Positions 14,683-22,093 of a stretch of DNA of 32,529 nt are shown one piece after another (positions within the stretch are counted from its first letter, which is position 1; each line of letters starts with the position of its first letter). Source of the stretch: Synergistetes bacterium JGI 0000079-D21. GTDB lineage: Bacteria > Synergistota > Synergistia > Synergistales > 79-D21. Location: contig AQRZ01000052.1 of NCBI GenBank assembly GCA_000402835.1, forward strand, positions 16,898 to 49,426, written 5' to 3'. The position numbers were made by a program, and so were the translations under genes. The notes beneath the pieces were generated by a model. The model was not told the origin of the DNA and made no database searches. It saw nothing but the letters and a program-made list of their open reading frames with translations.

Positions 14683-15877
14683 CGAGCTGAACCAGAGGGT
14701 ACAGCTCGTCATCCAGTCGGATCCCGTCCTCGAGAACCTCGCCGTAACGGGAGAAATCCTGGACTTCAAGGTCCATAAGACAGGGCATGCCTACTTCACC
14801 CTCGTGGGGAAGGAATCCCGTCTTGCCTGCGTCATGTTCAGGAGCCATGCGGAGTCGCTTCCCGAGTGGCCTCGAACCGGGGATCTCGTCGTGGTGGAGG
14901 GATCCGTTTCGGTTTACCTCGCCCGTGGCGCCTACCAACTCTACGCGCGCCGCCTGCTCCCCGCGGGCCAGGGGGCCCAGGCCCGGGCCAGGGAAGAACT
15001 TCGCCGCAGGCTGCAGGAAGAAGGCCTCTTCGACCCGCGAAACAAACGGCCCCTTCCGCGGTACCCGGAGTCGGCGCTCGTTTTGACGTCCCCGACGGGA
15101 GCTGCCGTCCGGGACGTCCTCCGCGTCTCCCGCAGCCGCTTTCCCGCCTGCTCGATCACGGTCATTCCCTGCAACGTCCAGGGGGAAGACGCCGTCTCAC
15201 AAATCCTGAAAGCCTTTGCCCGTGCGGGAAAGCTGCCGAAGGCCGACGTGGCGCTTCTTGTTCGGGGCGGTGGAAGCCGTGACGATCTCAACGCGTTCGA
15301 CGACGAACGGGTCGTCAGGGCGGTCCGTTCCTGTCCGATTCCAGTCGTCACGGGCCTGGGACACGAGATCGACCAGACGTTTTCGGACCTCGCCGCGGAC
15401 GCGGCGGCCCCGACTCCCTCCGCTGCAGCCGAAAAGGTCTTCCCCGACAGGCGCGCCGTCTCGTCCGACCTCGCTTCCCTCCGGCGCCATGCCGCCGCGG
15501 CGGTATCAAGGCGGATCGAGGAGGGCGCCTGGTTGGCGGAGAAGCTGCGGGACCGCCTTGCCTCGGTTGCGGAACGCAGGCTCGCCGAAACCGAAACCGG
15601 TCTGGAAAATTTAGGCGAATTCCTGGGGAGGTCCATCCTGTCCCGCATCGACCTGGAAACGCATCGCCTCGCCTCTCTGGTGTCCGCCCTGGAAGCTCTT
15701 TCGCCGGTTCGCGTCCTATCGCGCGGATACATCTCCTGCGAAACCCCGGAAGGGCGTCCGGTCGTGTCCGCCCGTTCCGTAGAAACGGGCGACCGCCTGC
15801 GCCTGGTCTTCCCGGACGGCCGCCTGGGCGTCCGGGTGGAGGAATCGGAAAGCTACGATCAGGGAGGATGCAGATGA
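14651..15877 (+). CDS. xseA: Exodeoxyribonuclease VII large subunit
   Basis: A 408-residue nuclease subunit. It has an N-terminal OB-fold domain (about residues 6-105, LTVDELNQRVQLVIQSD, GHAYFTLVGKESRLACVMF), then the catalytic domain with ALVLTSPTGAAVRDVLRV, ALLVRGGGSRDDLNAFDDE and PVVTGLGHEIDQTFSDLAAD, and a coiled-coil region before the C-terminal SPVRVLSRGYISC. It is a little shorter than E. coli XseA (456). ATG 14651 lies inside nusB. The usual partner xseB does not follow; instead the stop overlaps mtnA (ATGA). The complete enzyme would need a small subunit from elsewhere in the genome. Confidence 0.94.
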   Translation: MPRALPNLTVDELNQRVQLVIQSDPVLENLAVTGEILDFKVHKTGHAYFTLVGKESRLACVMFRSHAESLPEWPRTGDLVVVEGSVSVYLARGAYQLYARRLLPAGQGAQARAREELRRRLQEEGLFDPRNKRPLPRYPESALVLTSPTGAAVRDVLRVSRSRFPACSITVIPCNVQGEDAVSQILKAFARAGKLPKADVALLVRGGGSRDDLNAFDDERVVRAVRSCPIPVVTGLGHEIDQTFSDLAADAAAPTPSAAAEKVFPDRRAVSSDLASLRRHAAAAVSRRIEEGAWLAEKLRDRLASVAERRLAETETGLENLGEFLGRSILSRIDLETHRLASLVSALEALSPVRVLSRGYISCETPEGRPVVSARSVETGDRLRLVFPDGRLGVRVEESESYDQGGCR

Positions 15878-16893
15878 ACGTACAACCCGTCGAATGGCGG
15901 CAGGGGAAGCTGGTCCTACTGGACCAGAGGGCCTTGCCTGAATCCGTCCGTTTTCTCGAATGCCGAACTGCGGAAGACGTGGCGCTCGCCATCGAGACCC
16001 TCGCAGTCCGGGGTGCCCCCGCGATCGGAATCGCAGCAGCCTACGGGGTCGCCCTGGCTTCCTCCCTCGGGATCGAAGGGGCGCGGGAGGCAATCGACCG
16101 CCTTTCCAAAACGAGGCCGACCGCGGTAAACCTTTTCTGGGCATTGAACCGGATGGAAAGCGCACTTCAACGTTTCCAGGGCGGGAACCGGGACTGTGCT
16201 TCCCTGGAGGACTTCCTCCTGCAGGAGGCCGTGGCGATCCACCAGGAGGACATCCGGGTCAATCGTGCCATCGGCCTCCACGGGCAGGTCCTCCTGCCCC
16301 AATCCTGCACGGTGCTGACGCATTGCAACGCGGGTGCCCTGGCGACAGGAGGGTACGGTACCGCGCTCGGCATCGTCCGGGCGGCACGCGAAGCCGGGAA
16401 GACGGTCCGCGTGATCGCCGACGAAACCCGGCCGGTTCTCCAGGGTGCGCGGTTGACGGCCTGGGAACTTGCCGCCGAGGGATTCGACGTCACCGTCATC
16501 TGCGACTCCATGGCCGAGCCTGCCATGTCGTTCTTCGGCGTCGACGCGGTCATTGTCGGTGCGGACCGGATCGCTGCAAACGGCGACACGGCCAACAAGA
16601 TCGGAACGCGCTCCCTCGCGATCCTGGCTGCCTCCCGCCAGGTCCCGTTTTATGTCGCGGCCCCGACCAGCACGCTGGATCCCTCGATCGCCACGGGAGA
16701 GGAAATCCCCATCGAAGAACGCCCGCCCTCGGAAATTTTCTTCTTCCAGGGGAAACGGTGCGCCCCTGAAGGCGTCAAGGCCTGGAACCCCGCCTTCGAC
16801 GTGACCCCCGCGAAGCTCATCACCGCCATCATCACCGAGCGGGGGGTCATCGCTCCTCCGTTTGAAGGCAAAATCCGCCAGCTGTTCGATTGA
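15874..16893 (+). CDS. mtnA: Methylthioribose-1-phosphate isomerase
   Basis: A 339-residue eIF2B-alpha/MtnA family enzyme that converts 5-methylthioribose-1-phosphate to the ribulose form in methionine salvage. The family signatures are clear: RGAPAIG (46-52), THCNAGALATGGYGTALG with the catalytic Cys151, and VGADRIAANGDTANKIGT with the catalytic Asp231, 80 residues later as in B. subtilis MtnA (Cys160/Asp240). ATG 15874 overlaps the xseA stop, and AGGGAGG lies 6 nt upstream; ATG 15868 is a less well spaced alternative. It is followed 29 nt later by ahcY and, once the rearrangement is undone, by mtaD. The set handles the by-products of SAM use (MTA, SAH). Confidence 0.94.
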   Translation: MNVQPVEWRQGKLVLLDQRALPESVRFLECRTAEDVALAIETLAVRGAPAIGIAAAYGVALASSLGIEGAREAIDRLSKTRPTAVNLFWALNRMESALQRFQGGNRDCASLEDFLLQEAVAIHQEDIRVNRAIGLHGQVLLPQSCTVLTHCNAGALATGGYGTALGIVRAAREAGKTVRVIADETRPVLQGARLTAWELAAEGFDVTVICDSMAEPAMSFFGVDAVIVGADRIAANGDTANKIGTRSLAILAASRQVPFYVAAPTSTLDPSIATGEEIPIEERPPSEIFFFQGKRCAPEGVKAWNPAFDVTPAKLITAIITERGVIAPPFEGKIRQLFD

Positions 16894-16922
16894 ACAGTCC
16901 ACCGCAAAAGGAGTGACCGACC

Positions 16923-17472
16923 ATGCCGGAAAGCCGAATCGCCCATCCTGAACTCGCCGCCGAAGGACACCGGAAAATCGCCTGGGCCTGGTCTTCCATG
17001 CCCGTGCTTCGCCTGGTTCACGAGAAATACCGGGCCAGCCGACCGTTTTCCGGCGTGTCGATCGGGACCTGTCTCCACCTCGAGGCCAAGACCGCCTGCC
17101 TCCTGAAAGTGCTGAAGGAGCTCGGGGCATCCGTTTCGGCTGCGGGGAGCAACCCCCTTTCCACCCAGGACGACGTCTGCGCCGCCCTGGTGGAGGAAGG
17201 AGTAGCGGTCTTCAGCCGAAGGGGCATGAGTTCTTCCGAATACCGCGAAAACCTGGAGGCCGTTCTTTCCCTCCGGCCGAACATCCTGATCGACGACGGG
17301 GCCGATCTCGTCGCACTGGTCCACGAAAGGATGCCGGAAATCGCGGAAGGGATCCTTGGTGGCTGCGAGGAAACGACGACCGGGATCAAGCGCCTGAAGG
17401 CGATGGAGAGGCAGGGAATCCTCCGCTTTCCGATGGTCGCCGTCAACGATGCCTACAGCAAATTCCTCTTTG
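16923..17472 (+). CDS. ahcY: S-adenosylhomocysteinase, N-terminal part (gene interrupted at 17472)
   Basis: This is the first 183 residues of AhcY, which hydrolyses S-adenosylhomocysteine to adenosine and homocysteine with bound NAD. Family blocks are in order: [61 protein letters not shown] and [13 protein letters not shown]. After the codons for KFLF the sequence leaves the family; the open frame runs on to 17534 with about 20 unrelated residues (AITCHPSPK...) that lie antisense to the neighbouring ATPase gene. The missing part is at the right edge on the opposite strand. Joining 16923-17472 to the reverse complement of 31737-32434 gives 1248 nt, an intact 415-residue frame. ATG 16923 follows AAAGGAG. 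I treat the gene as intact in the organism unless a real inversion is shown. Confidence 0.9.
17378..17472 (+). repeat. Left copy of a perfect 95-bp inverted repeat (within ahcY)
   Basis: These 95 bases are identical, without mismatch, to the reverse complement of 32435-32529. Both copies encode the same AhcY segment from EETTTGI to KFLF. Identity stops exactly after CTCTTTG: here the next bases are CCATCAC, while the other copy continues ACAACCGG, the true AhcY continuation (DNRYGTGQS). The segment between the copies (17473-32434) is inverted relative to the native gene order. Confidence 0.97.
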
Positions 17473-17475
17473 CCA

Positions 17476-18210
17476 TCACATGCCACCCCTCTCCCAAGGT
17501 AATAGGATGTATCTGGAGACCGGCCACAAGTTGACCTTCCTGCCCTCGAACCGGTGTTGAGCCTCTTCCATCGCGTTCGCCGGCACGCCCACGAAGAGGA
17601 TGGGGAGCCCCATCTTCTCGGCCGCGGTGCGCGCCGTTTCATACCCCTGCATGACCTCGTCAAGGGTTGTTTCGGACATCATGTGGGAATTGCTGATCAG
17701 TGCGGAGACCGTCAGCCCGCTGACCCGTTCGATCGAACGGATCATGGCCTCGATCCCCTCGACCGTCGATGTTTGGGGGCGGTACGCATTGACGATGGCC
17801 AGAAGGTTGTAGCCCGCCTGTTCCATGCGCGGGGCAAACTGTGTCAAGGCCATCGCGCCGCGGGGATCCCCCCCGATGTCGATCAGGAGTTTGCCGGGTG
17901 CATCGAAGGCCCGGTCGACTTCAGGGGAAATGGACGGCAGGTCCGACCATTGGGTTCCTTTGAAGGGAAGGATCACGGAGAGTCCCATTTTCTTCAAGAG
18001 GGAAGAGACTTCCCGGATGCAGAAGTAGGGGTTGATGATGTCCACGTCGGCGACCGTGACCGCTTCCTCCCGTTTGAGAAACGCATTGGCCAGGTTCAGA
18101 AGCCATTCGGACTTCCCGGAGCCGAGAGCTCCGACGACTGCAATCACCTTTTCCCAGGAAAATCCGTCCAAGCCTGCCAGTGGATCGGGAATCATCTCGG
18201 TAACGTTCAT
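17476..18210 (-). CDS. P-loop ATP-binding protein (MinD/ParA-like SIMIBI fold)
   Basis: A 244-residue cytoplasmic ATPase or GTPase. Walker A is GALGSGKSEW near residues 28-37; a switch-type segment VADVDIINPYF follows near 53-63; LLIDIGGDPRGAMAL near 108-122 is a Walker B-like strand; ISNSHM near 172-177 may be the base-contacting N-box. The function is not known. From memory, similar proteins sit just before ferredoxin and 2-oxoacid:ferredoxin oxidoreductase genes in anaerobes. Its stop reads TGATGGCAAAG on the - strand, so a coupled next gene could start at that ATG, but the sequence switches to ahcY within 4 bases. The ATG start overlaps the fmt stop by 4 nt (ATGA). Confidence 0.75.
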   Translation of the reverse strand: MNVTEMIPDPLAGLDGFSWEKVIAVVGALGSGKSEWLLNLANAFLKREEAVTVADVDIINPYFCIREVSSLLKKMGLSVILPFKGTQWSDLPSISPEVDRAFDAPGKLLIDIGGDPRGAMALTQFAPRMEQAGYNLLAIVNAYRPQTSTVEGIEAMIRSIERVSGLTVSALISNSHMMSETTLDEVMQGYETARTAAEKMGLPILFVGVPANAMEEAQHRFEGRKVNLWPVSRYILLPWERGGM

Positions 18211-19133
18211 TCGAAACGGTCTCCTTCTTTGATCCGGCTACCCCTGGCCCAGTCGTCGCCCCTGAGAGGGCCTTTCCCCTCGGGCTGAACCTCGAGAAGG
18301 ACCAGCCCTCCCTTCCCGCAGCCCACCACGGGGAACCTTTCCGCGAAACCTGTCACCGTTCCGTTGCCGGGGTTTGTCCCTTCGAGGGGTCGAGTCTTCC
18401 AAATTTTCAGGCGCTTCCCTGAAAAAACACAATAGGCTCCCGGGGAGGGGTTCAAAGCCCTGACACGGTTGTGAAGTTTAAGAGCGGGCTCGCTCCAGGC
18501 GAGCCGTTCTTCTTCGCGGTCGATTTTCGGTGCGAACGTTGCTAGGCTCTCGTCTTGCGCAATGTATTCTGCATATCCACCACAGAGGTATTCTAAACTT
18601 TTTAGAAAAATCTGGCTACCCTCGTGAGCCAAAATTTCCGCAAGTTCTCCGGCGGTCGTTTCAGGCCCGACAGGGACGGCTTTCTGCAAGAGGATCGGTC
18701 CCGCATCCATTTTTTCCACGAGCCGGAAAAGCGTCACGCCCGTTTGGTTAAGCCCGTCCATCAGGACCCGCTGGATTGGTGCGGCTCCCCGGTAGGCTGG
18801 AAGGAGTGAAGGATGGAGGTTGAGGCATCCCAGGCGAGGGCCGTTGAGGAGGGGGTCCCGGATGAACCGGGAAAAATCGACGACGAGCGCAAGGTCGGGA
18901 GGATCCTTTACGAGCTCTTCCAGGAGGAGCGGTTCTATGGAGGGGTTTGAACAGCGAAAAGGGGAAAAACGGTGTTTCAGGGCCTGTTCCTCGAGGGGAG
19001 TCGGCCGAAGGGCCCTTGTCCTTCCGGCGGGGGACGGAGGGAGAGTGACGACCTTTTCGAAATGAAGGAACGGAGCAATCTCGCGGAAACAGAGGGCGGC
19101 GAAATGCCCGGAACCGAAAAACCAGGCCTTCAC
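18207..19133 (-). CDS. fmt: Methionyl-tRNA formyltransferase
   Basis: A 308-residue enzyme that formylates initiator Met-tRNA using 10-formyl-THF. The catalytic triad is present at near-canonical numbers: Asn105 and His107 in CLNLHPSLLPAYRGAAPIQ and Asp143 in LVEKMDAGPIL (E. coli Asn106, His108, Asp144). A C-terminal OB-like domain starts near residue 205 (LHNRVRALNPSPGAYC). It diverges in the N-terminus (MKAWFFGSGHFA in place of the usual VFAGTPDFA-like start) and in the strand before the active site (ALVVDFSRFIRDPLL rather than a VAYG-type segment). The GTG start at 19133 lies 2 nt after the def stop, the standard def-fmt pairing. Confidence 0.9.
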   Translation of the reverse strand: MKAWFFGSGHFAALCFREIAPFLHFEKVVTLPPSPAGRTRALRPTPLEEQALKHRFSPFRCSNPSIEPLLLEELVKDPPDLALVVDFSRFIRDPLLNGPRLGCLNLHPSLLPAYRGAAPIQRVLMDGLNQTGVTLFRLVEKMDAGPILLQKAVPVGPETTAGELAEILAHEGSQIFLKSLEYLCGGYAEYIAQDESLATFAPKIDREEERLAWSEPALKLHNRVRALNPSPGAYCVFSGKRLKIWKTRPLEGTNPGNGTVTGFAERFPVVGCGKGGLVLLEVQPEGKGPLRGDDWARGSRIKEGDRFE

Positions 19134-19135
19134 GA

Positions 19136-19633
19136 TTATTTCCGCTCCTCCCTGGATTTCTTGAGAAGCTTTCTCCTCACGATTTCACGCTTGAGGGAGC
19201 TAAGGTGGTCGATCATCAACCGTCCGTCCAGGTGATCGATTTCGTGGCAGAGCGCCCTGGCGAGGAAACCTTCTGCGTCGATTGAAAAGGGTTTCCCCTC
19301 CGAGTCCAAGGCTTCGACGCGGACCTTCTGGGGCCTGAGGATTTTCTCGAAGATCCCCGGAAAGCTCAGGCATCCTTCCTCCCCCACCTGCTCTCCTTCC
19401 GCGTGGGTGATCCTGGGATTCACCAGGACCAGGCGATGTTCCTTCCAGGAAATGACGCAAACCCGGATAGCCCTGCCCACCTGCGTAGCGGCCAGCCCAA
19501 CTCCGTCATAGGCCATCATGGTTTCCCACAGGTCACGGATGAAGCGTTCCAGTTCCGTGTCGAACCGATCGACCTCCTTTCCGGCTTCCCGGAGGGCTGG
19601 GTCGGGGTAGACCAGGACTTTCAGAAGGCTCAT
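19136..19633 (-). CDS. def: Peptide deformylase
   Basis: A 165-residue metalloenzyme that removes the formyl group from nascent proteins. All three motifs are intact: GVGLAATQVG (44-53), EEGCLS with the metal ligand Cys88, and HEIDHLDG with ligands His130 and His134 and catalytic Glu131. ATG 19633 is preceded by a very good AAAGGAGG. It is followed at once by fmt, its functional partner. A perfect TATAAT and a hairpin lie in the 77 nt upstream, so it may have its own promoter. Confidence 0.96.
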   Translation of the reverse strand: MSLLKVLVYPDPALREAGKEVDRFDTELERFIRDLWETMMAYDGVGLAATQVGRAIRVCVISWKEHRLVLVNPRITHAEGEQVGEEGCLSFPGIFEKILRPQKVRVEALDSEGKPFSIDAEGFLARALCHEIDHLDGRLMIDHLSSLKREIVRRKLLKKSREERK

Positions 19634-19659
19634 GGGGGTCCTCCTTTAGGGAAGAATCA

Positions 19660-19684
19660 AGCCGGCCGCGAAAAGCAGCCGGCT
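19660..19684 (-). other. GC-rich hairpin in the def leader
   Basis: AGCCGGC and GCCGGCT pair (7 bp) around an 11-nt loop in the gap between the S1-protein gene and def. On the - strand it is followed by TGATTCTT, a poor T tract, so it could be a weak terminator for the upstream operon or a leader structure for def. Confidence 0.4.
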
Positions 19685-19693
19685 ATTTACGAC

Positions 19694-19721
19694 ATTATAG
19701 GACAAAATCCTCAGGAGTCGA
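19694..19721 (-). promoter_or_regulatory. Candidate promoter for def-fmt-ATPase
   Basis: On the - strand, TCGACT (19721-19716; 4/6 to TTGACA), a 16-bp spacer and a perfect TATAAT (19699-19694). It straddles the end of the S1-protein gene and lies about 60 nt before the def start, with the hairpin described at 19660-19684 inside the leader. Confidence 0.45.
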
Positions 19722-21234
19722 GGATGTCCCGCAACACGTCTCCGATCGTTACGGACGTATCGTCCGGCTGATAGGCAGGTTCATGCGCCTTCCTGGATTC
19801 CGGGCCGCGCTTGCGCCGTTCGTCGTCGCGGGTCTTACGCTCCTCCTCGCGGTGCTTCTTCTCCTGCTCGTCCTCGATGGCGCTCAGGCTGAGGCGGATC
19901 CTGCGTTCGGCCGGATTGACTTCCAGGATGCGGGCGACGACCTCCTGCCCCTCCTGGAGGACATCCCCGGGTTTTTCGACGCGCTGGCGGCTCAGCTGGG
20001 AGATGTGGATCAGTCCCTCGACTCCTTCCTCGAGCTGGACGAAAGCGCCGAAATCGGCGAGACGGACGACTTTCACCGGGACGTCCTGCTTTGGCCTGTA
20101 CCGCTCCTCCACCCCGTTCCAGGGATCGTTGAGCTGCTTGTATCCCAGGCCGATCCGCTTGCGCTCGGTATCGATCTCTAGGACCTGCACTTCGACGGAC
20201 TGCCCCTTTCGGAGGATTTCCTTGGGGTGCTTGATCCGATGCCAGCTCAGGTCGCCGATGTGGATGAGCCCTTCGATTCCAGGCTCGATCTCCACGAAGG
20301 CCCCGAAATCCGTTAGGTTGGTCACGGTGCCGGTGGTGCGATCGCCGATGTGCCACCGTTCGGAAACGCTATCCCAGGGGTCGGGAAGGGTCTGGCGAAT
20401 GCTCAGCGAGATACGGTTTGTTTCCCGATCGATGCCCAGGACCTTGACCTTGACGGTGTCCCCGCGCTTGTACTGCTCCCGGGGCTTCACGTTGCGCTGC
20501 CAGGCGATCTCGCTGATGTGGACGAGTCCTTCCATGTCGTTCCCGAGGGAGACGAAAATACCAAACGAGGTGATGCTGCTGACGGTCCCCTCAACGACGT
20601 CTCCTTCTTTGACCCGGGCATAGAAAGATTCCCGCTGTTCCTGGGTCTCGCGCTCCACCAGCTCCCTCCTGGAAAGGACGAGGCGCCTCTTGTTTCGTTC
20701 CTTTTCGAGGATCTTGACGTTGAACGTCTCTCCCACGAAACGGCCGGGATTGACCGCCCTGCCTTCCTGGGCCAGGTGCGAAATCGGAATGAACCCCTCT
20801 ATGCCGAAGCAGTCAACGATGAGGCCGCCCTTGATTTTCCGCAGCCCGGTCACGGGGAGGATTTCCTTCTCCGCGGCCTCCTTCTCGATGCGGCTCCAAC
20901 GCTCGTCGAATTCGGGCCTCCAGCGGCTCACGACCAGCTGGGCCTCCTCGCCCTGACCGACGTTGACGACCTGGACACGGACCTTGTCGCCTTTACGGGG
21001 TTCGGAAGCCGTGTCCACCAGGACACGATGGGTCCATTCCGAACGGGGGAGGAATCCCTCGCACTTGTAATTGACGTTCACCAGCCAGCCCGTTTCCGTC
21101 GAGCCGACGATCTCTCCTTCAACGACCTTCCCCTTGTGGATTTCCTCGCTGAGATAGCCGTCATACATGCTTTCCATGCTTTCCTTGTTGACGTCGTTCA
21201 TTTCGTGGTTCGCGTTCACGATTTCCTCAACCAT
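19711..21234 (-). CDS. rpsA: S1 RNA-binding domain protein, ribosomal protein S1-like
   Basis: A 507-residue protein with five S1 (OB) repeats at about residues 33-102, 122-190, 208-278, 293-363 and 380-450. Repeats 3-5 are the most canonical (SSITSFGIFVSLGNDMEGLV, NLTDFGAFVEIEPGIEGLI, RLADFGAFVQLEEGVEGLI). A highly charged tail (about 455-490, EEERKTRDDERRKRG) precedes a short conserved-looking end, TIGDVLRDILDS. It would help bind mRNA to the 30S subunit. The start ATG lies one base after the ispH stop (TGA-A-ATG), so translation is coupled; in several Clostridia the two are one fused protein. The symbol is by similarity; five repeats rather than the six of E. coli. Confidence 0.85.
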   Translation of the reverse strand: MVEEIVNANHEMNDVNKESMESMYDGYLSEEIHKGKVVEGEIVGSTETGWLVNVNYKCEGFLPRSEWTHRVLVDTASEPRKGDKVRVQVVNVGQGEEAQLVVSRWRPEFDERWSRIEKEAAEKEILPVTGLRKIKGGLIVDCFGIEGFIPISHLAQEGRAVNPGRFVGETFNVKILEKERNKRRLVLSRRELVERETQEQRESFYARVKEGDVVEGTVSSITSFGIFVSLGNDMEGLVHISEIAWQRNVKPREQYKRGDTVKVKVLGIDRETNRISLSIRQTLPDPWDSVSERWHIGDRTTGTVTNLTDFGAFVEIEPGIEGLIHIGDLSWHRIKHPKEILRKGQSVEVQVLEIDTERKRIGLGYKQLNDPWNGVEERYRPKQDVPVKVVRLADFGAFVQLEEGVEGLIHISQLSRQRVEKPGDVLQEGQEVVARILEVNPAERRIRLSLSAIEDEQEKKHREEERKTRDDERRKRGPESRKAHEPAYQPDDTSVTIGDVLRDILDS

Positions 21235-21235
21235 T

Positions 21236-22093
21236 TCAATCCTTCCCCCTTGGCGACCGTGCGCTCTCGAGTGTTGAAATCAGTTCCTGAATCAGCCAGT
21301 CGGGCGTGCTCGCGCCCGCGGCGATTCCGATCTTTTCCTTTCCCTGGATCCATCCCTCCTCCAACTCTTCAGAATGCTCGATCCAAAGCGTGGGAACCCC
21401 GGAACCCTCCGAGATCTCCACGAGCTTTCCCGTGTTGGCGCTGTTCTTGCCCCCGATCACGATCATTCCGTCCACCCGGTGAGCCAGTTTCGTGACGGCC
21501 TGCTGCCTCTCCAGGGTCGCACTGCAGATCGTATTGTAGACCCGCAGTTCGCCGGCTTGGGCCGCTAGGACGCCGGCAATATCCTGCAGAACGGAAACCT
21601 TCTGGGTCGTCTGGCAGACGATGCCGATCCTTTCGCCTTTCAGCCCCGCCGGGATGTCGGAAGCCCGCTCCACGACGATCGCACCGTCACCCGCGTATCC
21701 AAGGATGCCCTGGACTTCCGGGTGCGCGGCATCTCCCACGACGAACACCCGGTACCCCTCCCGCTTCAGGATGGCGGCCTTTTCCTGCACGTTCCTCACG
21801 AAGGGGCAGGTCCCGTCGACGATGAGAGAAGTTCGGCAAGCCAGGGAATCGCGAATCTCCGGAGAGATGCCGTGGGCTCGAATGAAGGCGGGTTGACCTG
21901 GAGGGACTTCACCGGGTTTATCGACGACAATAAGGCCGAGGTTTTGAAGCCGCTCGATCTCCTGCGGGTTGTGGATGGGGCTTCCTAGGCCGAAAATCCT
22001 GCCGTGTTCCTTTAGCGCGTTTTCGAGTTCGAGAAGGGCCCTTCTGACTCCGAAACAGAGACCCGTAGGTCTCGCCACCGTCACTTTCAACAC
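21236..22093 (-). CDS. ispH: 4-hydroxy-3-methylbut-2-enyl diphosphate reductase
   Basis: A 285-residue [4Fe-4S] enzyme, the last step of the MEP isoprenoid pathway, making IPP and DMAPP. The three cluster cysteines are visible in GLCFGVRRA (Cys13), GTCPFV (near 94) and NTICSATLERQ (near 190). The substrate-contact histidines are in IRAHGI and DAAHPEVQGI, and the catalytic-loop Glu follows DAAHPE. The GTG start at 22093 overlaps the miaA 3' end by 7 nt, and the stop is one base from the S1-protein start. Presence of the MEP route fits a bacterium lacking mevalonate genes. Confidence 0.95.
   Translation of the reverse strand: MLKVTVARPTGLCFGVRRALLELENALKEHGRIFGLGSPIHNPQEIERLQNLGLIVVDKPGEVPPGQPAFIRAHGISPEIRDSLACRTSLIVDGTCPFVRNVQEKAAILKREGYRVFVVGDAAHPEVQGILGYAGDGAIVVERASDIPAGLKGERIGIVCQTTQKVSVLQDIAGVLAAQAGELRVYNTICSATLERQQAVTKLAHRVDGMIVIGGKNSANTGKLVEISEGSGVPTLWIEHSEELEEGWIQGKEKIGIAAGASTPDWLIQELISTLESARSPRGKD

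Noticed and set aside
17473..17534. The extra ~20 codons that continue the left ahcY fragment past the junction
   Set aside because: They are antisense to the end of the ATPase gene and match no AhcY. They arise from the junction and are not a real C-terminus.
16923..17534. Calling ahcY a pseudogene
   Set aside because: The missing half exists, is in frame and has no lesion, and the repeat is perfect and terminal. An assembly or amplification artefact, or a very recent inversion, explains it better than decay.
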